In this document: positions 15,388-23,370 of the stretch, in pieces
Layout of the letters: each line of letters starts with the position of its first letter
Position numbering within the stretch: position 1 is the stretch's first letter
The notes under the pieces: model-generated
Told to the model about the DNA's origin: nothing
The model's input: the letters and a program-made list of their open reading frames with translations, nothing else
Databases searched by the model: none
Position numbers and translations under genes: made by a program
Source: Acidimicrobiaceae bacterium
GTDB lineage: Bacteria > Actinomycetota > Acidimicrobiia > Acidimicrobiales > Ilumatobacteraceae
DNA: 64,000 nt
Assembly: GCA_020637295.1 (NCBI GenBank)
Contig: JACJWF010000011.1
Coordinates: forward strand, 62,001-126,000
Direction of reading: 5' to 3'

Positions 15388-17199
15388 TCAGAGGCGGCCG
15401 GCGGCTCTCGCGGCTTCCTCGGCCGCGGTGAGTTGGCCTTCGATGATGGCCAGGCCGTCCTCCCAGAAGGCGGGGTCGGTGAGGTCGCAGCCGACGATCC
15501 GGCCCAGCTCCTCCGGCGACCGCGAGCCGCCGGCGCGCAGCAGGTCCAGGTAGGCGGGCACGAACGCATCGCCCTCGGCCTCGTAGCGGGCGTACACGGC
15601 GAGGGCCAGGAGCTGCCCGTAGGCGTAGGCGTACACGTACCCGGGCGTGTGGATGAAGTGGGGGATGTAGCTCCACCAGCTGCGGTAGCCCTCGGTGATC
15701 TCCACCGCGTCGCCCAGCATGGCCGTCTGGGTCTCGGCCCACAGGTCGCCGAAGCGCTCGACGGACAGTTCGCCCTCCTCCCGGCGGTGGGTGTGGACGG
15801 CATGCTCGAAGCGGTTCATCGCCACCTGGCGGAACACGGTGGCGATCGAGTCCTCCAGCAGCGCGGCGAGGAAGGAGAACCGCTCGTTGGGGTCGTCCAG
15901 CTCGGCCAGCAGGCGGGCGCTGGTGACCGTCTCGCCGAACACCGACGCCGTCTCAGCCACTGTGAGCGGGGTGGTCATGTGGAAGATGCTCTGCTCCTTG
16001 GCGAGCAGGAAGTGCAGGCCGTGGCCCAGCTCGTGGGCGAGGGTGGCCACGTCGCGGGCCTTCGACGTCCAGTTGAGGAACACGTACGGATGGTGGGTCG
16101 GCGTGACCGGCGCGGCGAACGCCCCTCCCCGCTTGCCCTGCCGCAGCGGCGCGTCGATCCAGCCCTCGGTGAGGAAGCGGTCCACGCCCGCAGCCAGCTC
16201 CGGCGAGAACGACTCGTAGGCGTCGCGCACGACGCGGGTGGCCTCCGACCAGCCGTACGGGCGCTCGTCGCCGGCCACCGACGCCATCCGGTCGAAGTCG
16301 GCGATCTGCTCCACGCCGAGCACGCCGGCCTTCAACCGGTACCAGCGCTGCGGGATGTCGTAGCGGCCGACCACTGCGTCCACCAGCGCCTGCACCGACT
16401 GGTCGGACGCCTCGTTGGCCAGGTTGCGCGACGAGATCCAGCTCGGGAACTTGCGCCGCCGGTCGCTCAGCGACTTGTCCTGCAGCAGGGTGTTGAACAC
16501 GAACGCCCGCGTCCGCAGGCCCGGCTGCAGCGCGGCCGTCACGGCGTCGGCAGCCGCCCGACGAGCCTCGCGGTTGCCCTGGGTCAGGTGGGACAGCGCG
16601 AGCATCAGCGGCACCTTCCCGCCCATCTCCTCCGGCAGGTCCGGCTCGATCGCCGACGACAGCTCATCGAACAGGCGGGCCCACGCGCCGGAACCGGTCT
16701 GCTGCTGCTCGGCCAGCACGGTCTCCTCCGGCTCGCTGAGGAGGTGCTGGCGCATCAGCCGCTGGGCGGCCAGGTAGTGGTCGCAGAACGACAGTCGCGG
16801 GTCGGCCAACACGGCCTCCACGTGGGCGTCGTCCGCCGCCGCCCACTCCAGCTCGAAGAAGATCAGCTTGGTGCGGATCTCGGTCGACCGCTGCTGGTCC
16901 CGCGCCACCGCGGCGCCGCGAGCCGGGTCCGAGGTGTCCGTGCTGAACGCCAGCAGCGAATGGTTGGACGCCCGGGCGAGGAGGTCTTCGATCTGCCCGA
17001 AGGTGGTCATGGCCTCGGCCAGCGCCCCGGCGTCGAGCGAGCCGACCGTGCCGCGCAGGGCTTCCAGCCCGGATGCCAGCCGGTCCGCCTCGGCGTAGAG
17101 GTCGTCGACTGAGCTGCCCGCGGGGATGATGGAGTCGATGTCCCAGGCGACATCGGCGGCGGTGAGGTCGGTCGAGCTGGCGTCGTCCAGTGCGGTCAT
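15388..17199 (-). CDS. pepF: M3-family oligoendopeptidase F
   Basis: This 603-residue zinc metallopeptidase has the HExxH motif in ATLAHELGHGLHFLL near residue 390 and the downstream glutamate in VAETASVFGE, both expected for M3B oligoendopeptidases. It cleaves short peptides in the cytoplasm. I chose the ATG at 17199 because it lies 6 nt after CAGACT in a leaderless arrangement; an upstream in-frame start at 17217 would lie within that promoter. A long palindrome with repeated CTGTG/CACAG motifs begins 17 bp upstream of the -10 hexamer. Confidence 0.92.
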   Translation of the reverse strand: MTALDDASSTDLTAADVAWDIDSIIPAGSSVDDLYAEADRLASGLEALRGTVGSLDAGALAEAMTTFGQIEDLLARASNHSLLAFSTDTSDPARGAAVARDQQRSTEIRTKLIFFELEWAAADDAHVEAVLADPRLSFCDHYLAAQRLMRQHLLSEPEETVLAEQQQTGSGAWARLFDELSSAIEPDLPEEMGGKVPLMLALSHLTQGNREARRAAADAVTAALQPGLRTRAFVFNTLLQDKSLSDRRRKFPSWISSRNLANEASDQSVQALVDAVVGRYDIPQRWYRLKAGVLGVEQIADFDRMASVAGDERPYGWSEATRVVRDAYESFSPELAAGVDRFLTEGWIDAPLRQGKRGGAFAAPVTPTHHPYVFLNWTSKARDVATLAHELGHGLHFLLAKEQSIFHMTTPLTVAETASVFGETVTSARLLAELDDPNERFSFLAALLEDSIATVFRQVAMNRFEHAVHTHRREEGELSVERFGDLWAETQTAMLGDAVEITEGYRSWWSYIPHFIHTPGYVYAYAYGQLLALAVYARYEAEGDAFVPAYLDLLRAGGSRSPEELGRIVGCDLTDPAFWEDGLAIIEGQLTAAEEAARAAGRL

Positions 17200-17227
17200 C
17201 CCATCAGTCTGGCCCACCGGCCCAACT

Positions 17228-17313
17228 TCTGTGTCACGGCACAGGCATCACTGTCACGACACAGAAGTACGTCCGTATGTGCCGTGGCGGTGATCGCTGT
17301 GCCGTGACACAGA
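17228..17313. promoter_or_regulatory. 86-bp palindrome with four CTGTG/CACAG sites upstream of pepF
   Basis: Perfect 17-bp arms at 17228-17244 and 17297-17313 (TCTGTGTCACGGCACAG and its complement) enclose a further imperfect palindrome. About 35 of 43 opposed bases are complementary overall. The motif CTGTG-N6-CACAG or a close variant occurs about four times. It occupies the -35 and upstream region of pepF and also lies downstream of the lipoprotein gene ending at 17377, so it may be an operator, a terminator or both. Confidence 0.5.
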
Positions 17314-17376
17314 CGTCACCGGCGGATCGACAGGGGGCGGCCACGCCGGTGGATTCGGCCAGCTACGGCGCAACCC

Positions 17377-18336
17377 TCACAAGGCAACGAGCGCCTGCAA
17401 GGCATCCTCTAACTCTGCCTGCACCTCCGACCAGGTCCCAGAAGCCTCGACAAGGAAGGCGGCAAAGCGCGTCTGCTCCCAGCTGGACTGGGTCATCGTC
17501 AACCCAACGAGTCGGTCACAATCAAGATCGGCGTGGCGCGCCTGGAGTTCCTCGCCCGAAATGTCGGGCGCAACTGCGAACTCCAGTGACAATTCACTAC
17601 GAGTCGCCACTGGGTAGCCCCGGGAACGCATGCACTCGGCCCACGCGTCCCACGCGGCTCGCCCTTCTCCCGAGGCGTCAAATCCGGAGGTCGTCTCGGA
17701 GAGCCTGCGAAGAACAGCTGCAGCGTCGTCCGTTGCCGCCTGCGACAGGGCATTTACTGTCACATACGCGCTCTGAGCGCACCCCGACTCCTGCGAGGAC
17801 TCACTGCCATCCAACGCGACGAGGAAGCCAGGCTGCGAGTAGTCATTCGCATCCATAGCTCCCGGAATTGGAGGTGGATGATAACCATATTTGAGAGCAA
17901 TGTCGTCGTTCAGGGGGTTCAACGCGCGATAGAGGAGGTCGGTATTATACACGAATTCAACTGGCTCGTAGCTGAATCCCTTCGACGCCATGCACTGCTG
18001 TATCAGTGCCTGCGTCTGCCGATAGGAGAGAGACCAGACCTGCTTCAAGAGCGTCAGATCGAGCCGTTCACGCCACTCATTGCCGATCGGGAACTGGGAT
18101 GCATTCGCAAGGGCAGACTGCGGCAGCGAGTCCACAGCGGACACCATCGACGAAGGTGATGAATAGTCGGTCCTCACGCCCTGCGAGTTGTCACCGCTCT
18201 GGCATGCTGAAATGAGGCCGAGTGCGGCACAACCCGCAACTGCTGTCAGGCGCCGAAACCACGTCAACCCGCTTGCGTGTCCACAGCAGATCTCGCCTTC
18301 ATGAACGCGTAAGCGACTGTTGCCAAGGAGAGTCAC
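17377..18336 (-). CDS. four-cysteine secreted lipoprotein, unknown family (copy 3)
   Basis: I do not recognise the family. The N-terminus carries a hydrophobic stretch ending in the lipobox LISAC, so the mature protein should be membrane-anchored outside the cell. Four cysteines follow in the contexts QQCMASKGF, ESGCAQSA, WAECMRSRGY and LDCDRL, a pattern shared with the two lipoproteins encoded at 22455 and 23371. The GTG at 18336 lies 5 nt after the stop of the small secreted protein gene, implying coupling; a TTG at 18267 would give a more normal signal peptide, so the start is uncertain. Base composition is less GC-rich than the flanking housekeeping genes. Possible roles are immunity, receptor or chaperone for the small protein. 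Confidence 0.7.
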   Translation of the reverse strand: MTLLGNSRLRVHEGEICCGHASGLTWFRRLTAVAGCAALGLISACQSGDNSQGVRTDYSSPSSMVSAVDSLPQSALANASQFPIGNEWRERLDLTLLKQVWSLSYRQTQALIQQCMASKGFSYEPVEFVYNTDLLYRALNPLNDDIALKYGYHPPPIPGAMDANDYSQPGFLVALDGSESSQESGCAQSAYVTVNALSQAATDDAAAVLRRLSETTSGFDASGEGRAAWDAWAECMRSRGYPVATRSELSLEFAVAPDISGEELQARHADLDCDRLVGLTMTQSSWEQTRFAAFLVEASGTWSEVQAELEDALQALVAL

Positions 18337-18341
18337 GCGAC

Positions 18342-18737
18342 CTAGCAGTCGTTCACTTGATGGAGGTAGTGCGACGAGATGTTCTGACTATACGCCAAGA
18401 CCCAAGAAGCGCCATAGTACGGAGCGACGCCGCCGACTCCACCCGTCCACCCTTGAGCTAGATAGAAGCATGCGTAGGGGTATGTCGAGTTTCGATTCCT
18501 GACATAGCCTACCTGATCGTTGATCATTCCTGCAGAAGAGGGGCTCCAGTAGATGCCCCAGTAGGTGTACGTATTCTGACCTGTGGGGAAGCCATGCGTT
18601 ATGGAACCATTGCCCACGTAGGACACACAGACATTGCCTGTCGTGCAGGAGTTCGAACCGGTGGCACCGGCTTCATCGCCGACAACGATGACCAACGTCA
18701 CCGCTATCAAGAGGGCAGACAGAGTACGGGTTCGCAT
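18342..18737 (-). CDS. small secreted four-cysteine protein A
   Basis: The 131-residue product has a signal peptide (MRTRTLSALLIAVTLVIVV, cleavage probably near residue 26) and a mature part of about 105 residues rich in Tyr, Ser, Gly and Asn with four cysteines (SNSC, NVC, YAC and the terminal NDC), fitting two disulfides. The segment from GNVCVSYVGNG to VRNRNST weakly recalls I36 beta/gamma-crystallin-like inhibitors; I would not assign the family. The ATG at 18737 follows AAAGGGACG with 6 nt between, nearly the same ribosome-binding sequence as small protein B. The lipoprotein gene follows directly. Confidence 0.7.
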   Translation of the reverse strand: MRTRTLSALLIAVTLVIVVGDEAGATGSNSCTTGNVCVSYVGNGSITHGFPTGQNTYTYWGIYWSPSSAGMINDQVGYVRNRNSTYPYACFYLAQGWTGGVGGVAPYYGASWVLAYSQNISSHYLHQVNDC

Positions 18738-18758
18738 GGCATTCGTCCCTTTATCGAC

Positions 18759-18807
18759 TTCGATAAGCATCCCCCCCCCGGTCGCGATTTGTCAAGTGGT
18801 CTCTCGG
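18759..18807 (-). promoter_or_regulatory. G-tract promoter of small secreted protein A
   Basis: Reading the minus strand, GAAACCC is followed by TTGACA, then TCGCGACC, a run of nine G (18771-18779) and GATGCT. TTGACA and GATGCT are 18 bp apart, so the G run falls in the -35/-10 spacer. The same layout is found before protein B with seven G. Confidence 0.55.
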
Positions 18808-18810
18808 GTT

Positions 18811-18824
18811 TCAACGTCCGTTGA
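18811..18824. promoter_or_regulatory. inverted repeat between divergent promoters
   Basis: TCAACG-TC-CGTTGA is a 14-bp palindrome with 6-bp arms. It lies between the promoter of small protein A and the start region of the exporter operon, overlapping the TTGACG of the latter. It is a candidate operator; no regulator gene is nearby. Confidence 0.35.
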
Positions 18825-18854
18825 CGTTACATCGCAATAGGGGGCGGGTAGTGT
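18821..18854 (+). promoter_or_regulatory. G-rich start region of the exporter operon
   Basis: TTGACG (18821-18826) is followed by ATCGCAATAGGGGGCGGG and then TAGTGT (18849-18854), which is 7 nt before the ATG at 18862. TAGTGT fits the leaderless -10 pattern of this genome. The TTGACG spacing of 22 is too long for a standard promoter, so TTGACG may serve another purpose. Confidence 0.4.
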
Positions 18855-18861
18855 CGCCTCT

Positions 18862-20496
18862 ATGTCTCGTCCGCGTGTGTCGTGGTGGTGGGTGACGGGG
18901 TGTGTGTTGGTGGTGTCGTCTGGGGTGTCGTGGTGGTTGGGCTCGCGGTCGGTTTCTCCGGATGAGGCGGCGGCTCGGGCGCAGGCTCCGGTGGCGTCGT
19001 GGATCACGTCGCCGGTGGAGTTTCGGGTGTTGTCGTCGACGGTGGTGGTGCGTGGTGATGTGGAGCCGGAGGTGTTGGCGTCGGTGGGGGTGCCGGTGTC
19101 GGTGGAGGGTGTTGGGGTGGTGACGCGGGTGCCGCCGAGTGTGGGGAGTGAGGTGGCCGAGGGTGATGTGGTGGTGGAGGTGTCGGGGCGTCCGGTGTTC
19201 GTGTTGCAGGGTGAGGTGCCGGTGTACCGGTCGTTGAAGCCGGGTATGGAGGGCGCGGATGTTGCCCAGTTGCAGGCGGCGTTGACCCGTCTGGGGTTCG
19301 CTCCGGAGACCGACGGAGTGTACGGCACGGCGACGAAGGCGGCGGTGACCGAGCTGTACGAGCAGGCGGGCTTCGAACCGGTCGCCTCGACGGTGACGGC
19401 TGCGGAGGTGGCCGCCGGTTTGCGGGCGTTGCAAGACGCCGAGGCGGCGGTCGACGCGGCGGAGGCTGCGCTGGCGAGGGCACAGTCAGGGTCATCGAGT
19501 TCGTCGGTGGTGGCTGCTCAGGCCGGTGTGGACGCTGCGGCCCGGGCGTTGAGCGACGCCCAGGCCGCCAAGGTGGAAGCCGTTGCCAACGCGCAGGCGG
19601 CGTTGACGGCGGCGCAGAACGCGTACAACGCGACCATGGCCGACCCGAACGCTTCGCAGGCCGACAAGGACGCCGCCAACGCCGCCCTCGTGCAAGCCAA
19701 CAGCGCCTACACGGCGGCGGTCCGCGATAGCGACACGGCGATCGCCAACGCCAAGGGCCAGTTGCGTGTCGCCGAGGCGACCCTGCGCGAGGCGAAGGCC
19801 GACAACGACGTCGCGGCAGCGACGCAGGCCCGCGACAATGCCGTGCTCACCCGAGACTCGGCAGCCGAGGCGTACCTGGCGTTGCAGGTGGCGACCGGGG
19901 CGACCGTCGCCCAGGGCGAAGTGGTGTTCGTCCCGACGATGCCGGCCAGGGTCCAGGCCGCCGTCGCGGCGCTCGGCCCGATCGGCGCCACCGACCCATT
20001 CGGCGGCGATACGGGCACCGGCGACCTGGTGACCCTGGCTGCCGGCCGGTTGCTGGTCACCACCGGCATCCGTTCCCCCGACCAACCACTGATCCGTGTC
20101 GGCATGGAGGTCGCCCTGCTGGACGAGATCACTAACACCACCTATCCGGCGACGGTGACCTCGATCGCCACCGCCTCGGTGATCGACCCGTCCGGGCAGA
20201 CGACCTACCCGGCGGTGATCACCCCGGACGACCCGCTCCCCGACAACCTCACCGGAGCGAACCTGCGGGTCACGATCACGTCCGCCGCATCCGACGGAGC
20301 GGCACTGGTGGTGCCGCTGGCGGCAGTGTCGTCGGACGCATCCGGCGGTCAGCGGGTCTCGGTCCTCCCCGACGGGACTGACGACCCAGTCGACGTGGCG
20401 GTCACGGTCGGGATCTCCGCCGACGGGTTCATCGCCGTCGAACCCGTCGAGCCGGGTGCACTCGGGGAAGGCGACAAGGTGGTGGTCGGCCGGTGA
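18862..20496 (+). CDS. HlyD/MacA-like adaptor with peptidoglycan-binding domain
   Basis: The 544-residue protein has one N-terminal membrane segment (about residues 8-27), a short barrel-sandwich segment, a PG_binding_1 domain (about residues 120-172, SLKPGMEGADVAQLQAALTRLG), a long Ala-rich coiled coil (about 190-345) and a C-terminal beta region. This is the layout of actinobacterial periplasmic-adaptor-like proteins that accompany MacB-type ABC transporters. It should sit outside the membrane and couple the transporter to the cell wall. It overlaps the ATPase gene by 4 nt (GTGA). The first 600 bases use many G- and T-ending codons, unlike the C-ending codons of the permease two genes later. 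Confidence 0.85.
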   Translation: MSRPRVSWWWVTGCVLVVSSGVSWWLGSRSVSPDEAAARAQAPVASWITSPVEFRVLSSTVVVRGDVEPEVLASVGVPVSVEGVGVVTRVPPSVGSEVAEGDVVVEVSGRPVFVLQGEVPVYRSLKPGMEGADVAQLQAALTRLGFAPETDGVYGTATKAAVTELYEQAGFEPVASTVTAAEVAAGLRALQDAEAAVDAAEAALARAQSGSSSSSVVAAQAGVDAAARALSDAQAAKVEAVANAQAALTAAQNAYNATMADPNASQADKDAANAALVQANSAYTAAVRDSDTAIANAKGQLRVAEATLREAKADNDVAAATQARDNAVLTRDSAAEAYLALQVATGATVAQGEVVFVPTMPARVQAAVAALGPIGATDPFGGDTGTGDLVTLAAGRLLVTTGIRSPDQPLIRVGMEVALLDEITNTTYPATVTSIATASVIDPSGQTTYPAVITPDDPLPDNLTGANLRVTITSAASDGAALVVPLAAVSSDASGGQRVSVLPDGTDDPVDVAVTVGISADGFIAVEPVEPGALGEGDKVVVGR

Positions 20497-21224
20497 CCAC
20501 CACCGAACCCGCCGACGAACCCGCCGATACTGAGCCGGGCGACACGCCCCCCGCCGTGGCGGTCGACGGGCTGACCAAGACCTTCACGGGTCCGCCGCAG
20601 TTGACCGCGCTGCATCCGTGCACGTTCACCATCGGCGCCGGGGAGTTCGTCGCGGTCACCGGCCCGTCCGGCTCGGGAAAGACCACCCTGCTGTCACTGC
20701 TCGGCCTGCTCGACGTCCCCACCGCCGGCTCCTACCTCCTCGCCGGCGACGACGTCGCCAACCTGTCCGACAACGAGCGCGCCGCCGTGCGCGCCCACCA
20801 CATCGGGTTCGTGTTCCAGGCCTTCCACCTCATCGGCCACCGCAGCGTGACCGACAACGTCGAACTCGGCCTCCTCTACCAAGGCACGTCCCGCGCCGAA
20901 CGCCTGGAACTCGCCCACCAGGCCATCGACCACGTCGGGCTCACCAGCCGAGCCGACGCCCGATGCTCACAACTCTCCGGCGGCGAGAAGCAACGCGTCG
21001 CCATCGCCCGCACCCTCGTGCGCCGCCCCACTCTCGTGCTCTGCGACGAACCCACCGGCAACCTCGACTCGGCCACCGCCGACACCGTCCTCGACCAACT
21101 CCACCAACTCCACCACGCCGGCCTGACCATCATGGTCATCACCCACGACCCCGGCGTCGCCGCCCAGGCCGGCCGCAACCTGACCATCCACGACGGCCAC
21201 CTCACCGAAGGCCCAGCCAGATGA
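20493..21224 (+). CDS. MacB/LolD-type ABC transporter ATPase
   Basis: This 243-residue ATPase has Walker A GPSGSGKTT, the Q-loop region VFQAFHLIGH, the signature LSGGEKQRVAIAR, Walker B LVLCDEPTGNLDS and the switch histidine in VITHDP. It belongs to the MacB/LolD/FtsE-like subfamily. Start and stop both overlap neighbouring genes by 4 nt, so adaptor, ATPase and permease are made together. It would power mechanotransmission or export by the permease. Confidence 0.93.
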   Translation: MTTTEPADEPADTEPGDTPPAVAVDGLTKTFTGPPQLTALHPCTFTIGAGEFVAVTGPSGSGKTTLLSLLGLLDVPTAGSYLLAGDDVANLSDNERAAVRAHHIGFVFQAFHLIGHRSVTDNVELGLLYQGTSRAERLELAHQAIDHVGLTSRADARCSQLSGGEKQRVAIARTLVRRPTLVLCDEPTGNLDSATADTVLDQLHQLHHAGLTIMVITHDPGVAAQAGRNLTIHDGHLTEGPAR

Positions 21225-22423
21225 CCCGCCAACCCGCCGTCCTGCACTGGCGCGACACCTTCCGCGAAGCCGCCGCCACCATCACCCAACGACCCCTGCG
21301 CACCCTGCTCACCGCGCTCGGCACCATCCTCGGCGTCGGCGCATTCGTCGCCACCAACATCCTCGCCGACACCGCCAACGCCCAGGTCAGCTCCCGATTC
21401 GACGCCCTCAAAGCCACCGAAGTCCGCATCCAGGACGCCAACCCCGACGGCACCAACCCCTTCCCCACCGACACCAGCGCCCGCCTCGAAACCCTCAACG
21501 GCATCGAACACGCCGGCCTCTACTACACCATCCCCGACAACGGCAACCTCCAACCACGCACCACCCCCACCCACCCCACCAACCTCGCCGCCAACATCCC
21601 CGTCATCGCCGCCGACCCCGGCGCCGTCCAAGCCGCCATCCCCACCCTCACCACCGGCCGCCTCTACGACACCTTCCACAATGACCGCGCCGAACGCGTC
21701 GCCATCATCGGCCGCGCCGCCGCCACCCAACTCGGCATCACCCGCGTCGACAACCAACCCGCCATCTTCATCGGCGACACCGCCTACACCCTCGTCGGCA
21801 TCCTCGACGACGTCAAACGCAACCCCGACCTCCTCCTCGCCGTCACCATCCCAACCACCGCCGCCGTCCGCGACTTCCCCGTCGCCGGCGCCAACTACCA
21901 AGTCCTCATCGCCACCACCGCCGGCGCCGCCCAACTCGCCGGCCACCAAGCACCCATCGCCCTCCGCCCCGACCAACCCCAACGACTCCAGGCCCTCGTC
22001 CCACCTGATCCCACCACCCTGCGCAACCAGATCTCCAGCGACATCACCAGCCTCTTCCTCGCCCTCTCCACCCTCGCCCTGCTCATCGGCACCATCGCCA
22101 TCGCCAACGCCACCCTCCTCAACATCATCGAACGCCGCAGCGAGATCGGCCTCCGCCGCGCCCTCGGCGCCCGCCGCGCCCACATCCGCCGGCAGATCAC
22201 CACCGAAACCGCACTCACCGGCACCACCGCCGCACTCCTCGGCACCAGCCTCGCCATCACCACCTGCGCCATCTACACCCACACCCGCGGCTGGACCCTC
22301 ACCATCAACCCCACCACCCTCATCATCGCCCCCATCATCGGCCTCACCACCGGCACCATCGCCGGCCTCCTCCCCGCCATCCGCGCCGCCCGCACCCCAC
22401 CCGCCGACACCCTCCGCACGTGA
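21221..22423 (+). CDS. MacB-like ABC transporter permease
   Basis: The 400-residue protein has an N-terminal transmembrane helix (LRTLLTALGTILGVGAFVA), a large extracytoplasmic domain (about residues 60-265) and three C-terminal helices with the FtsX-type sequence NIIERRSEIGLRRALGARR between them. This is the MacB topology: mechanotransmission exporters for peptides, toxins or lipoproteins. The start ATG overlaps the ATPase stop. Codon use is extreme, with almost all third positions C and many ACC, ATC and GCC codons, so the strand reads as a C-rich tract. By context its cargo may be the small secreted four-cysteine proteins, which is inference, since those have ordinary Sec signals. Confidence 0.9.
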   Translation: MTRQPAVLHWRDTFREAAATITQRPLRTLLTALGTILGVGAFVATNILADTANAQVSSRFDALKATEVRIQDANPDGTNPFPTDTSARLETLNGIEHAGLYYTIPDNGNLQPRTTPTHPTNLAANIPVIAADPGAVQAAIPTLTTGRLYDTFHNDRAERVAIIGRAAATQLGITRVDNQPAIFIGDTAYTLVGILDDVKRNPDLLLAVTIPTTAAVRDFPVAGANYQVLIATTAGAAQLAGHQAPIALRPDQPQRLQALVPPDPTTLRNQISSDITSLFLALSTLALLIGTIAIANATLLNIIERRSEIGLRRALGARRAHIRRQITTETALTGTTAALLGTSLAITTCAIYTHTRGWTLTINPTTLIIAPIIGLTTGTIAGLLPAIRAARTPPADTLRT

Positions 22424-22454
22424 TCGACGGGCAACTGCCTTCGTCGCAGTACCG

Positions 22455-23267
22455 TCAAGCCACTTGGCCGGTCGTGGTTGCCTTGATCAGGGCAAGAAGA
22501 TCTGCGACCTGCTCGCGATGGTGGTCGATGAAGTCGGCCTCCAGACCCGCCAGCGCATCCCGCTCGTCATGACGACGAGCCTCGTTGCAGGCGACCGCGC
22601 GGGACGCAAGATCGGTCTCGAACCGTAGAGCATCCGATGGATCAAGCGCAGCACTGTCGAGGTAGCCACGCGTCGCGGCAACCAGACCCGACATGTCACT
22701 CACACCCTTCGCCAGGTCGGACTGCAAGCAGGCTCGCCACGCAGTGAGCGCCGACTGCCCCGCATCAGACGCGAGCAACGGCGTCAGGACCTCCTCGATG
22801 TAGCTGCTCGCGGTGGCCGCGACTGCTGCCGCAACAGGGTCCACTTCGCCTGCCGCACCCTTCCCGCAGGACTCCAGGGCGTCGGCGTAGCGGAACCGGG
22901 CAGCGTCATCGAGTTCCTGTGCATAGGCATAGTTGCTCTTCGACGCCTCGGTCGGGCCGATCTCGGGCGGCCGGGTCAGCGCGAAGCCATACTCACGAGC
23001 GAACTCGGCCTCGGACAGCCCGAGGCGAAGATACGCGGCCACCTGCGTCCCAGTCTCCGGAACATAGACCCATCCCATGGCGCTCATGCACTGGGCCGTT
23101 CTCAACTCGAGCAGATCACTCACGGCCTGATCCCCGGCCGGACCGAAGACAACGTCAAACAGGGTGCCGTCCAACTGGATCTCCGACGTGTCCTTCGCCG
23201 ACGGAGTGCAAGCCACTGCCGCTGCGGCGATCAGCGCACCGACGATCGCGTCTATCCACCGTCTCAC
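22455..23267 (-). CDS. four-cysteine secreted lipoprotein, unknown family (copy 2)
   Basis: The 270-residue protein starts MRRWIDAIVGALIAAAAVAC, a lipoprotein signal with lipobox AVAC. The mature part has four further cysteines in TAQCMSAMGW, LESCGKG, WRACLQS and AVACNEA. The order and the CM-x3-G-aromatic pattern match the lipoproteins at 17377 and 23371. Between the first and second cysteine is REYGF, echoed by LKYGY in the 17377 protein. It lies about 100 bp after the 23371 gene on the same strand, so probably the same transcript, and ends convergent with the permease. The family is unknown to me. Confidence 0.72.
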   Translation of the reverse strand: MRRWIDAIVGALIAAAAVACTPSAKDTSEIQLDGTLFDVVFGPAGDQAVSDLLELRTAQCMSAMGWVYVPETGTQVAAYLRLGLSEAEFAREYGFALTRPPEIGPTEASKSNYAYAQELDDAARFRYADALESCGKGAAGEVDPVAAAVAATASSYIEEVLTPLLASDAGQSALTAWRACLQSDLAKGVSDMSGLVAATRGYLDSAALDPSDALRFETDLASRAVACNEARRHDERDALAGLEADFIDHHREQVADLLALIKATTTGQVA

Positions 23268-23370
23268 ATATCACAGCTAACCACGGCCGACCGTCGTGCG
23301 CTCCACGACACGGTGTTGCTGCCATCCGTATAGAAGGACTGGACTCTGGTGGTTCCAGCACCCGATTGAT

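Noticed and set aside
15171..15431. An 86-codon frame across the tandem repeat
   Set aside because: It is a repeat-encoded Pro/Val/Ala sequence, with no ribosome-binding site and an ending in the peptidase C-terminus antisense.
18342..18737. I36 peptidase inhibitor
   Set aside because: Only a loose resemblance around the second cysteine and VRNRNS; not enough to assign.
20876..22282. A 468-codon Gly/Val/Asp-rich open frame opposite the permease
   Set aside because: It is low-complexity and mirrors the C-rich codon use of the permease; no motif supports it.
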